The notes under the pieces were generated by a model that saw only the letters and a program-made list of their open reading frames with translations, was not told where the DNA came from and made no database searches. Shown here piece by piece: positions 56,558 through 64,000 of a stretch of 64,000 nt of DNA. The translations under genes were made by a program, and so were the position numbers. Within the stretch, counting starts at the first letter, position 1. Each line of letters starts with the position of its first letter. Location: assembly GCF_002080045.1 (NCBI RefSeq), contig NZ_MUIN01000005.1, positions 144,362 to 208,361 of the forward strand, given 5' to 3'. Source of the stretch: Pseudomonas sp. Bc-h. GTDB taxonomy: Bacteria > Pseudomonadota > Gammaproteobacteria > Pseudomonadales > Pseudomonadaceae.

Positions 56558-57970
56558 ATGGCTAGCCCACTACGAAGCTTGTCAGCCCCTACGTTGTTGA
56601 GCCTGGCGATTGCCATTGGCCTGGGCGGCTGCGCCGGCCTGCCCGATCAGCGCCTGGCCAATGAAGCCCTGAAACGCGGCGATACCGCGCTGGCGGAACA
56701 AAACTATCGGCAACTGGCGGACCTGGGTTATAGCGATGCACAGGTAGGTCTTGCGGACATCCAGGTCGGCACTCGCGACCCGGAACTGATCAAGCAGGCC
56801 GAAGCGACTTATCGCGCGGCAGCCGAAACCTCGCCTCGGGCGCAATCGCGTCTGGGCAAGTTGCTGGCCGTCAAGCCCAACTCCACCGAAGCCGAGCAGC
56901 GCGAAGCCGAAGGCCTGTTGAAAAAAGCCTTTGCCAATGGCGAAGCCGGCACTCTGATTCCGCTGGCGATGCTCTATCTGCAATACCCGCACACGTTCCC
57001 CAACGTGAACGCGCAGCAGAAGATCAACGAATGGCGTGCCTCGGGTTATCCGGAAGCGGGTCTGGCACAGGTGCTGCTGTATCGCACTCAAGGCACCTAC
57101 GACCAGCACCTGGGCGAGGTCGAAAGCATCTGCAAACAGGCGCTGCGCACCAACGACGTTTGCTATATGGAACTGGCGACGGTCTACCAGAAGCGTGGCG
57201 AAGCCGACAAACAGGCCGCCCTGCTGGAACAGATGCAAAGCGGTTATGCCATGGGCAGCGTCCCGGCCATGCGCGTCGACACTGTTGCACGGGTGCTGGC
57301 CGACTCGACCCTTGGCAAGCCGGACGAGAAGACCGCCCAGCAGTTGCTGGAGAAGGTCGCTCCCGGCTATCCAGCGTCCTGGGTCAGCCTGGCGCAGCTG
57401 CTTTACGACTATCCCGAATTGGGTGACGTCAACAAGATGATGGAGTACCTGGACAACGGTCGTGCCGCAGACCAACCGCGCGCCGAACTGCTGCTGGGCA
57501 AGCTCTATTACGAAGGCAAGCTGGTATTGCCCGACGCGAAGAAAGCCGAAGAGCACCTGCTTAAGGCAGCTCCAACGCAGATCTCCGCGCACTACTACCT
57601 GGGCCAGCTGTATCGCCGTGGTTACCTCGGCCATCCCGATGCCCAGAAAGCCGTCAACGAACTGCTGACCTCCGCTCGCGGTGGCCAGAACAGCGCTGAC
57701 TTCGCCCTCGCGCAGTTGTTTTCGCAAGGCAAGGGCATCAAACCCGATCCAGTGAACGCCTGGGTGTTCGGCCAGCTCGCGCAGGCTCAGAACACGCCGC
57801 AGGCGACGGATCTTGCCCAGCAACTCAACGATCAATTGCCGCCTGAGAAGCGCGCGCAAGCGCAGAGCCTTCTCCAACGCGAACAGCAGGTCCGTGGCAC
57901 CACCGCGCAGAACGCGCTGGCCATGCAGGCACTGCAAGAAGAAAAAGACGGCGAGGACGCACCTCTATGA
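56558..57970 (+). CDS. algK: Alginate outer-membrane lipoprotein AlgK
   Basis: Periplasmic-face outer-membrane lipoprotein of 470 residues made of Sel1/TPR-like repeats ([21 protein letters not shown], and several later YRRAAETSP-type units). It scaffolds the secretion complex. The signal peptide ends in a lipobox LGGC with Cys25 as the lipid-modified residue. Starts two bases after the alg44 stop, and its stop overlaps the algE start as ATGA. Standard length for the family. Confidence 0.95.
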   Translation: MASPLRSLSAPTLLSLAIAIGLGGCAGLPDQRLANEALKRGDTALAEQNYRQLADLGYSDAQVGLADIQVGTRDPELIKQAEATYRAAAETSPRAQSRLGKLLAVKPNSTEAEQREAEGLLKKAFANGEAGTLIPLAMLYLQYPHTFPNVNAQQKINEWRASGYPEAGLAQVLLYRTQGTYDQHLGEVESICKQALRTNDVCYMELATVYQKRGEADKQAALLEQMQSGYAMGSVPAMRVDTVARVLADSTLGKPDEKTAQQLLEKVAPGYPASWVSLAQLLYDYPELGDVNKMMEYLDNGRAADQPRAELLLGKLYYEGKLVLPDAKKAEEHLLKAAPTQISAHYYLGQLYRRGYLGHPDAQKAVNELLTSARGGQNSADFALAQLFSQGKGIKPDPVNAWVFGQLAQAQNTPQATDLAQQLNDQLPPEKRAQAQSLLQREQQVRGTTAQNALAMQALQEEKDGEDAPL

Positions 57971-59472
57971 AGCTTAAGTTGAATCCCCTGATGGCGGCCG
58001 GGCTCGGTCTGGGTTTTACCCTGATCTGGGCTACGCCGACATTGGCTGCCTTGACCGAAGACAAGAACTTCGGCATCGAAGTGAAAGCCACCGGCCAGAT
58101 GGAAGACGACCGTGACCTGGGCACCCGTGGCGGTGGCGACGTCAACGGGATCGGTCTTGATCTGCGCCCATGGATGTATGGCCAATGGGGCAACTGGAGC
58201 GGTTATGCGATGGGTCAGGTGGTCACCGCCACCGACACCATTCAGACCGACCCGCTGGACGAACAGACCACCGACTCCAACGGCCAGACCAGCCAGCGCG
58301 CGCGCAAGACATCCAGCAGCCGCGAAGTGGACGACAGCTATGCGGCCCTGCGTGAATTCTGGATCGGCTACAGCGGTTTCACGCCCTATCCTGGCGAGAT
58401 CCTGAAGTTCGGTCGCCAGCGTCTGCGCAACGACGACGGCCAGTGGCACGACACCAACATCGAAGCGCTGAACTGGACCTTCGACACCACGCTGCTCAAG
58501 GCCGAAGTCGGCGCCGCCCAGCGCTTCAGCGAATACCGCACCGACCTGACCGAACTGTCGGCGCAGGACAAGGATCGCCAGCACCTGTTCGGCGATGTCG
58601 AATACCAGTGGACGCCAGGCCAATGGGCTGGGGTTCGCGCTCACTACAGCCACGACGACGGCAGCCTGAAACACCAGGGCGAAGCGATCGACGACCTGGA
58701 CAAGACGTCTCGCGGCGACCTGACCTGGCTCGGCATTCAGGCCAACAGCGACGCTTACAACTATCGCAACCTGAACACCGTCAACTACTGGGGCAGCCTG
58801 ACCTGGCTGACCGGTAACCGCGATCAAATCGGCACCAACTTCGACGCGACCACCGACCAGTATCTGGCCGGCCAGAAAGACAGCAGCAATGTGAACGGTT
58901 GGGCGACCGACCTGGGTCTGCGTTTCCGTCTCGATCCGCAATGGCAGGTCGGCGGCGCCTACTCCCGGGCCAGCAAGAACTACGAGCAGAACGGCCTGGA
59001 AAGCAACCGTTCGAACTGGACCGGTACCCGCTCGCGCGTTCACCGTTTCGGTGAGGCGTTCCAGGGCGAAATGGCCAACGTGGAATCCGGCTCGCTGTTC
59101 GCCTCCTGGCAGATGCAAGAGGACTACGACGCCTCGCTGATCTACCACAAGTTCCGTCGCGTGGACGGCCATTCCGGTATCGGCGGCGCAGGCATTAATC
59201 CGGCTCGCGAGAACGTCGACTCCGATGGAGCCAGCACCTTCGACGCGCTGCCACTGGAAGACGGCCGCAAGGATCTGGGTCAGGAAATGGATCTGGTGGT
59301 CACCAAGTACTTCAAGCAAGGCCTGCTGCCCGCTTCGGTGAGCCAGTCGTTCGATGAGCCGTCGGCGCTGATTCGTCTGCGCGCAGGCGTGTTCAAGCCA
59401 GGCGATGCGTATCACAGCGGTGTGGACGATTACATGCACCGCGCCATCGTCGACGTCATCTGGCGCTTCTGA
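57967..59472 (+). CDS. algE: Alginate export porin AlgE
   Basis: Outer-membrane 18-strand beta-barrel of 501 residues that exports alginate. A signal peptide ([28 protein letters not shown]) is followed by alternating aromatic strands ([32 protein letters not shown]) and a C-terminal aromatic strand ending IWRF. The start overlaps algK by 4 bases. Arg-rich barrel interior as expected for a polyanion channel. Confidence 0.96.
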   Translation: MKLKLNPLMAAGLGLGFTLIWATPTLAALTEDKNFGIEVKATGQMEDDRDLGTRGGGDVNGIGLDLRPWMYGQWGNWSGYAMGQVVTATDTIQTDPLDEQTTDSNGQTSQRARKTSSSREVDDSYAALREFWIGYSGFTPYPGEILKFGRQRLRNDDGQWHDTNIEALNWTFDTTLLKAEVGAAQRFSEYRTDLTELSAQDKDRQHLFGDVEYQWTPGQWAGVRAHYSHDDGSLKHQGEAIDDLDKTSRGDLTWLGIQANSDAYNYRNLNTVNYWGSLTWLTGNRDQIGTNFDATTDQYLAGQKDSSNVNGWATDLGLRFRLDPQWQVGGAYSRASKNYEQNGLESNRSNWTGTRSRVHRFGEAFQGEMANVESGSLFASWQMQEDYDASLIYHKFRRVDGHSGIGGAGINPARENVDSDGASTFDALPLEDGRKDLGQEMDLVVTKYFKQGLLPASVSQSFDEPSALIRLRAGVFKPGDAYHSGVDDYMHRAIVDVIWRF

Positions 59473-59499
59473 TGCAAGCCGCGATAGGAGTGCAATGAG

Positions 59500-61143
59500 A
59501 TGAACAGTCAAGCAAGCAGTATGCGTCACCGGGCATGGCCTCATGCCTTGCTGGAAAGCGCAGTGCTCAGCAGCGCCCTATTGCTGGCGAGCACTGCTGC
59601 CATTGCCAGCACTGCTCCGGCGCCCCACGCTGCCGCGGCACAACCGGCGGCGCAACCGGCACCGAGCGACGACGTGGTCAAGGGTCTGCATCAGGCGCAG
59701 ACCTACACCATCACCAGCCCGCCCACCGGCCCGTTGATGATGGACAAGCCCAAGCTGCCGGACCTGTCGGGTTACACCCAACAGGCCATGCAGAAGAAGA
59801 TCGTGCGCAGCAAAGCGGGCAAGGTTTCCGTGCGCCGGATGATGCAGGAAGACTCGCTGAAGGAATTCATCGGCGGCGATAACAAGATGTCCGAATGGGT
59901 GGCGCGTCAGCACGGCATCCCGCAGGCGATCTTCATCGACGACGGCTACATGACGTTGCAGGATCTGGCGAAAAAGGTGCCTAAACAGTACCTGAGCGAG
60001 ACCTCGCCGGGCGTCTTCCTGGCGCGTCTGCCGATCGTGGTTGGCAAGAAAGGCATCTTCGAAATCGACAAGAAAACCAGCGAACTGCGTCTGTCGCAGG
60101 AGGCCGGTGCGTTTCTGGTCAACGACAACCAGTTGTTCGTCGCAGACACCAAGGTGACCGGCTGGAGCGAGAAGGCCAACGGTCCGTCGACCTTCAAGTC
60201 GCCGAAGGAATTTCGCCCGTTCCTGCTGTCCTGGGGCGGCACCCAGACCTACATGTTCAACACCAAGGTGGCGAGCCTGGGTTACAACAACAGCAAGTCG
60301 TACGGCCTGAGTATTTCCCAGTACACGCCGAACATGAAGGCGCAGATGAACCGTCCGGACCCGACCGGCTGGATCGTCAATTCCGAGTTCTCGGACATGT
60401 GGTACGGCTACTACTGCTATGAGACTCGTGACTTCGTGGTCAAGGGCAACACCTACCGCGACAACATCGTTTACGGCATCGACCCCCACGACCGTTCCCA
60501 CGGCCTGATCATTGCCGAGAACACGGTCTACGGGACCAAGAAGAAGCACGGGATCATCATTTCCCGTGAGGTGAACGACAGCTTCATCATCAACAACAAG
60601 AGCTACGAGAATCACCTCTCCGGCATCGTTCTTGACCGCAACAGCGTGAACAATCTGGTGGCCTACAACCAGATCTACCGCAACCACACCGACGGCATCA
60701 CGCTGTATGAAAGTGCCGACAACCTGCTGTGGGGCAACCGCGTGTTCGCCAACAAACGCCACGGCATCCGGGTCCGAAACAGCACCAACATCAAGCTGTA
60801 CGAGAACCTGGCCATCGGCAACGGCCTGATGGGCGTCTACGGCCACATCAAGGACCTCTCCGACACCGACCGCGACATCAAGCTCGACCCGTTCGACGCC
60901 GAAGTGTCGTTGATCATGGTCGGCGGCGAGCTGACCTCCAACGGTTCCGGCCCGCTGTCCATTGACTCGCCGCTCAGTGTCGAGCTGTACAAGGTGTCGA
61001 TGCTGGCACCGACCAAGAGCAGCGGGATCAGCTTCAACGGCGTACTGGGCGACCGCCAGGACGAAATCCTTGATCTGCTGGTCCGCCAACAGAAAGCCGT
61101 GTTGATCGACCCGGTCGAAAGCCAGAAACAACTCCGGGACTGA
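59500..61143 (+). CDS. algG: Mannuronan C5-epimerase AlgG
   Basis: Periplasmic enzyme of 547 residues that converts mannuronate residues of the polymer to guluronate. A signal peptide is followed by a Pro/Ala-rich linker and a right-handed parallel beta-helix domain. The catalytic DPHD motif (residues 328-331, YGIDPHDRSHGL) is intact. CASH-type repeat turns (NNKSYENHLSGIVLDRNSVNN) are clear. The ATG at 59500 has AGGAG upstream; no upstream alternative is reasonable. AlgG also protects the polymer from AlgL. Confidence 0.96.
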   Translation: MNSQASSMRHRAWPHALLESAVLSSALLLASTAAIASTAPAPHAAAAQPAAQPAPSDDVVKGLHQAQTYTITSPPTGPLMMDKPKLPDLSGYTQQAMQKKIVRSKAGKVSVRRMMQEDSLKEFIGGDNKMSEWVARQHGIPQAIFIDDGYMTLQDLAKKVPKQYLSETSPGVFLARLPIVVGKKGIFEIDKKTSELRLSQEAGAFLVNDNQLFVADTKVTGWSEKANGPSTFKSPKEFRPFLLSWGGTQTYMFNTKVASLGYNNSKSYGLSISQYTPNMKAQMNRPDPTGWIVNSEFSDMWYGYYCYETRDFVVKGNTYRDNIVYGIDPHDRSHGLIIAENTVYGTKKKHGIIISREVNDSFIINNKSYENHLSGIVLDRNSVNNLVAYNQIYRNHTDGITLYESADNLLWGNRVFANKRHGIRVRNSTNIKLYENLAIGNGLMGVYGHIKDLSDTDRDIKLDPFDAEVSLIMVGGELTSNGSGPLSIDSPLSVELYKVSMLAPTKSSGISFNGVLGDRQDEILDLLVRQQKAVLIDPVESQKQLRD

Positions 61144-61156
61144 GGAAGCTATTTCT

Positions 61157-62596
61157 ATGCACGCACACTTGATCAAATTGCTCAGCCTCTCGGGCCTGAC
61201 CGCTGCACTCTTCGCTGCAAGCAATGCCGCGTACGCCGACGATGCAACCGCACCGACGTTCACCGCCGAGCCTTGCTGCAGCCTGTGCCCGGAAGCCCAC
61301 GACGCGAAGAACTACGTCACCCGCTATCAGCAGAACTTCACCACGCTGGTGCAGGCCCAGGGCGACTGGCTGTTCCGTACCAAGGAAGACCTGCGCACCG
61401 AATTCGACACCACGCCTGAAGGCTACCGTCGCATGCAAGAGTTGCACGATGCCTTCAAGAGCAAAGGCGTTGAACTGGTGGTGGTCTATCAGCCAACTCG
61501 CGGCCTGGTCGATCGCAACAAACTGTTCCCGGCCGAGCGCGACAAGTTCGACTACAACACCGCCCTGCGCAACTACCAGGCCATGCTCGGTCGGTTCGCG
61601 AAAATGGGCTACACCGTGCCGGATCTGTCGCCGCTGACCAACGAACAGCAGGCCCACGACTTCTACTTCCGCGGTGACCAGCACTGGACCCCTTATGGCG
61701 CTCAGCGTACGGCGAAAATCGTCGCGGACTCCGTGAAGAAAATGCCGGAGTACGCAGGCATTCCGAAGCGCGAATTCGAGACCCACCTGTCAGGTCGCAT
61801 GGGCAAGAAGGGCACTCTGCACAACATGGCCGGTCAATTGTGCGGCACCAGCTACGCCATCCAGTACATGGATCAGTTCGAGACCGAACCTAAAGGCGAA
61901 GCGGCCGACGGCGACCTGTTCGGTGACTCCGGCAATCCGGAAATCACCCTGGTCGGTACCAGTCACAGCGGCAAGAACTACAACTTCGCCGGCTTTCTGC
62001 AGGAATACATTGGTGCTGACGTGCTGAACGTCGCCTTCCCTGGCGGCGGCCTCGAAGGTTCGATGCTCCAATACCTGGGCAGCGACGACTTCCAGAAACA
62101 CCCACCGAAAATTCTCATCTGGGAATTCTCGCCTCTGTACCGCCTGGACCAGGAGACCATCTATCGCCAGATGATGTCGCTGCTGGACAACGGCTGTGAA
62201 GGCAAACCGGCGCTGATGACCACCAGCACCACGCTCAAGCCAGGTACCAACGAACTGTTGGTCAACGGCAAAAACGGCATCAAGGATGTGCGCAACGGCA
62301 GTAATCAGATCGACATCAAGTTCGCCGACACCTCGGTGAAAACCCTTCAGGCGCGCCTCTGGTACATGAACGGCCGCCACGAAGACCTGAAGATCGAGAA
62401 ACCTGAAACAGCTGAAACCGACGGGCGCTTCTCCTTCGAACTGCGCGATGACAAAGACTGGGCTGACCAGCAATTGCTCGCACTGGAAGTGCAGGGTCCG
62501 GAAGCGGGCGCTGCGCCACAGCAGGTCGAAGCGAAAGTATGCAAACGCAACGTGTTCCCGAATGTCGCGCATCAAACCGCGCAAGCCGGGTTATGA
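61157..62596 (+). CDS. algX: Alginate O-acetyltransferase AlgX
   Basis: Periplasmic SGNH-like acetyltransferase of 479 residues that puts acetyl groups on mannuronate. Signal peptide ([11 protein letters not shown]), catalytic Asp174 and His176 in GDQHW, and nucleophile Ser269 in GTSHSG, the same numbering as P. aeruginosa AlgX. A C-terminal carbohydrate-binding module follows (about 350-470). Starts 13 bases after algG. Works with AlgJ and AlgF, whose genes would lie beyond the window. Confidence 0.96.
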   Translation: MHAHLIKLLSLSGLTAALFAASNAAYADDATAPTFTAEPCCSLCPEAHDAKNYVTRYQQNFTTLVQAQGDWLFRTKEDLRTEFDTTPEGYRRMQELHDAFKSKGVELVVVYQPTRGLVDRNKLFPAERDKFDYNTALRNYQAMLGRFAKMGYTVPDLSPLTNEQQAHDFYFRGDQHWTPYGAQRTAKIVADSVKKMPEYAGIPKREFETHLSGRMGKKGTLHNMAGQLCGTSYAIQYMDQFETEPKGEAADGDLFGDSGNPEITLVGTSHSGKNYNFAGFLQEYIGADVLNVAFPGGGLEGSMLQYLGSDDFQKHPPKILIWEFSPLYRLDQETIYRQMMSLLDNGCEGKPALMTTSTTLKPGTNELLVNGKNGIKDVRNGSNQIDIKFADTSVKTLQARLWYMNGRHEDLKIEKPETAETDGRFSFELRDDKDWADQQLLALEVQGPEAGAAPQQVEAKVCKRNVFPNVAHQTAQAGL

Positions 62597-62603
62597 GGCT
62601 CTT

Positions 62604-63740
62604 ATGCACACTCCAAAACTGATGCTCCCAACCCTTCTCTCGCTGGCCGTGCTGTCGTCGACAGTCTTCGCCACCAGCGCCAGCGCTGCGTCGACACTCG
62701 TGCCGCCGCAGGGCTACTACGAGGGTGTCGAAAAATTCAAAAGTGGCGAAAGCAAGTTCAGCTGCGATTCAACACCGCAGCCTTACACCGGCGCGCTGCA
62801 GTTTCGCAGCAAGTACGAAGGCTCTGACAAGGCCCGCGCCACGCTGAACAAGGATTCGGAACAAGCCTTCCGTGATGCCACCAAGGACATCACGACCATG
62901 GAACGCAACACCAGCAAAGTGGTGATGCAGTACATGCGCGATGGGCGCCCGGAACAACTCGACTGCGCGCTGAACATGCTCACAACGTGGGCCAAGGCCG
63001 ATGCGCTGGAGTCCAAGGACTTCAACCACACCGGCAAGTCGATGCGCAAATGGGCATTGGGCAGCATGTCCTCGTCCTACTTGCGCCTGAAGTTCTCCGA
63101 ATCGCACCCACTGGCGACTCGTCAGCAGGATGCGCAGGTGATCGAGGCCTGGTTCAGCAAGCTGGCGGATCAGGTGGTCAGCGACTGGAACAACCTGCCG
63201 TTGGACAAGACCAACAACCACTCGTACTGGGCTGCCTGGTCGGTGATGTCGACCGCCGTGGCGACCAACCGCAAGGACTTGTTCGACTGGTCGGTGAAGG
63301 AATTCAAGGTCGCCGCCAATCAAGTCGACCCGCAAGGCTTCTTGCCTAACGAACTCAAGCGCAAGCAGCGCGCGCTGGCGTACCACAACTACGCCCTGCC
63401 GCCGCTGGCCATGATCGCCAGCTTCGCCCAGGCCAACGGTGTCGATCTGCGTCCTGAAAACAACGGCGCGCTGAAGCGTCTGGGTGATCGGGTGCTGGCA
63501 GGCGTCAAGGATTCGGGTGACGAATTCGAAGCCAAAGACGGCCAGAAGCAGGACATGACGGACCTGAAAACCGACATGAAATTTGCCTGGCTCGAACCGT
63601 ACTGCTCGCTCTATGACTGCGCGCCGGACACCCTGGACAAGAAGCACAAGATGCAGCCGTTCAAGAACTTCCGCCTCGGCGGCGACATGACCCGCACTTA
63701 TGACCCGAGTCATGAGAAGGGCGAGAAAGGTGGTTCTTGA
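62604..63740 (+). CDS. algL: Periplasmic alginate lyase AlgL
   Basis: Polysaccharide lyase family 5, 378 residues. It degrades alginate that strays into the periplasm and is needed for normal export. Signal peptide ([29 protein letters not shown] region) and the catalytic segment [10 protein letters not shown] with Asn205 and His206 are intact. The ATG at 62604 follows GAGG and starts eight bases after the algX stop; the longer frame from 62448 overlaps algX. A small hairpin follows. Confidence 0.96.
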   Translation: MHTPKLMLPTLLSLAVLSSTVFATSASAASTLVPPQGYYEGVEKFKSGESKFSCDSTPQPYTGALQFRSKYEGSDKARATLNKDSEQAFRDATKDITTMERNTSKVVMQYMRDGRPEQLDCALNMLTTWAKADALESKDFNHTGKSMRKWALGSMSSSYLRLKFSESHPLATRQQDAQVIEAWFSKLADQVVSDWNNLPLDKTNNHSYWAAWSVMSTAVATNRKDLFDWSVKEFKVAANQVDPQGFLPNELKRKQRALAYHNYALPPLAMIASFAQANGVDLRPENNGALKRLGDRVLAGVKDSGDEFEAKDGQKQDMTDLKTDMKFAWLEPYCSLYDCAPDTLDKKHKMQPFKNFRLGGDMTRTYDPSHEKGEKGGS

Positions 63741-63751
63741 TTTGAAGACTT

Positions 63752-63782
63752 GATCGTACCCACGCAGAGCGTGGGCACGATC
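63752..63782. repeat. Palindromic repeat (ACCCACGC...GCGTGGG type) after algL
   Basis: GATCGTACCCACGC-AGA-GCGTGGGCACGATC forms a nearly perfect stem with one mismatch pair. It is a widespread Pseudomonas intergenic palindrome, here between algL and algI in the alginate operon. Confidence 0.75.
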
Positions 63783-63881
63783 AGAGCGCAAGCAGTGAGA
63801 TTCATGCTTTACCCCTCCAGTTTTTCATGGGGGGTTTGGGGGGGCTTCGGCCCTTGATGTTGGACAAATGGAGAGATAAGG

Positions 63882-64000
63882 ATGGTTTTCTCATCCAACG
63901 TGTTCCTGTTCCTGTTCTTGCCGGTGTTTCTCGGCTTGTACTACCTGAGCGGGCAACGCTATCGCAACCTGCTGCTGCTGATCGCCAGCTACGTGTTTTA
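63882..64000 (+). CDS. algI: Alginate O-acetylation protein AlgI, 5' end only
   Basis: Membrane-bound acetyltransferase (MBOAT family) that brings the acetyl donor across the membrane for AlgX/AlgJ. Only the first 39 codons are present (MVFSSNVFLFLFLPVFLGLY then YLSGQRYRNLL), which is the standard AlgI N-terminus and a first membrane helix. GGAGA lies upstream of the ATG. Truncated by the window end, so the catalytic His region cannot be inspected. Confidence 0.88.
   Translation, partial: MVFSSNVFLFLFLPVFLGLYYLSGQRYRNLLLLIASYVF

Overview
The window is chromosomal DNA from a fluorescent Pseudomonas, most likely in or near the P. syringae group. The evidence is the gene content and order (edd/gap-1 divergent pair, GcsR-type glycine-cleavage locus, pepA-holC-valS, aapJQMP, algD operon), Pseudomonas-type REP repeats, HexR, GcsR and AlgR-like sites, and GC-rich codon use. 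As I remember it, the same contiguous order occurs in P. syringae; species cannot be fixed from the sequence alone. No rRNA, tRNA, CRISPR array, complete insertion sequence or prophage gene was seen.

Layout. 0-3.2 kb: Entner-Doudoroff module, glk (5' end only, cut by the window) and edd on the minus strand, divergent from gap, with two HexR-type boxes between them. 3.3-9.3 kb: an iron-regulated cell-surface-signalling heme system (Fur box, ECF sigma factor, FecR-type anti-sigma, STN-containing TonB-dependent receptor, heme oxygenase), then two small conserved genes. 9.5-17.4 kb: the regulator gcsR, then gcvH-gcvP-sdaA-gcvT behind three candidate GcsR boxes and a -24/-12 (sigma-54) promoter, together converting glycine and serine to C1 units and pyruvate. 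17.5-30.1 kb: mainly housekeeping genes (cold-shock protein, RDD protein, lptG/lptF, pepA, holC, valS, rlmF, HU, ndpA, membrane-anchored glutaredoxin).

30.1-38.9 kb is the accessory part. It holds three paralogous secreted proteins of a halovibrin-like/DUF2599-type family in relatively AT-rich DNA, a GST-like protein, a RES/Xre toxin-antitoxin pair with a strong candidate operator, a GIY-YIG protein, a SnoaL-like protein and a CynX-type MFS transporter. 39.2-43.4 kb: the general amino-acid ABC transporter aapJQMP, with a strong hairpin after aapJ. 43.9-51.5 kb: an esterase, a RhlB-type DEAD-box helicase, moaCDE, a PIN-PhoH ATPase, a deacetylase-like protein with a degenerate active-site motif, and yaaA.

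51.5-64 kb: a 0.9-kb regulatory region with an AlgR box and an AlgU-type promoter candidate, followed by algD-alg8-alg44-algK-algE-algG-algX-algL-algI (algI cut by the window end). This encodes GDP-mannuronate synthesis, c-di-GMP-controlled polymerisation, periplasmic epimerisation, acetylation and lysis, and export of alginate. REP-like palindromes sit in many intergenic gaps, including gcvP/sdaA, rhlB/moaE, moaC/phoH and algD/alg8.

The least explained material is the halovibrin-like trio. The best-supported regulatory predictions are the GcsR/sigma-54, HexR, RES/Xre operator and algD upstream sites. All functional calls come from reading sequence and remembered family features; no database search was run.
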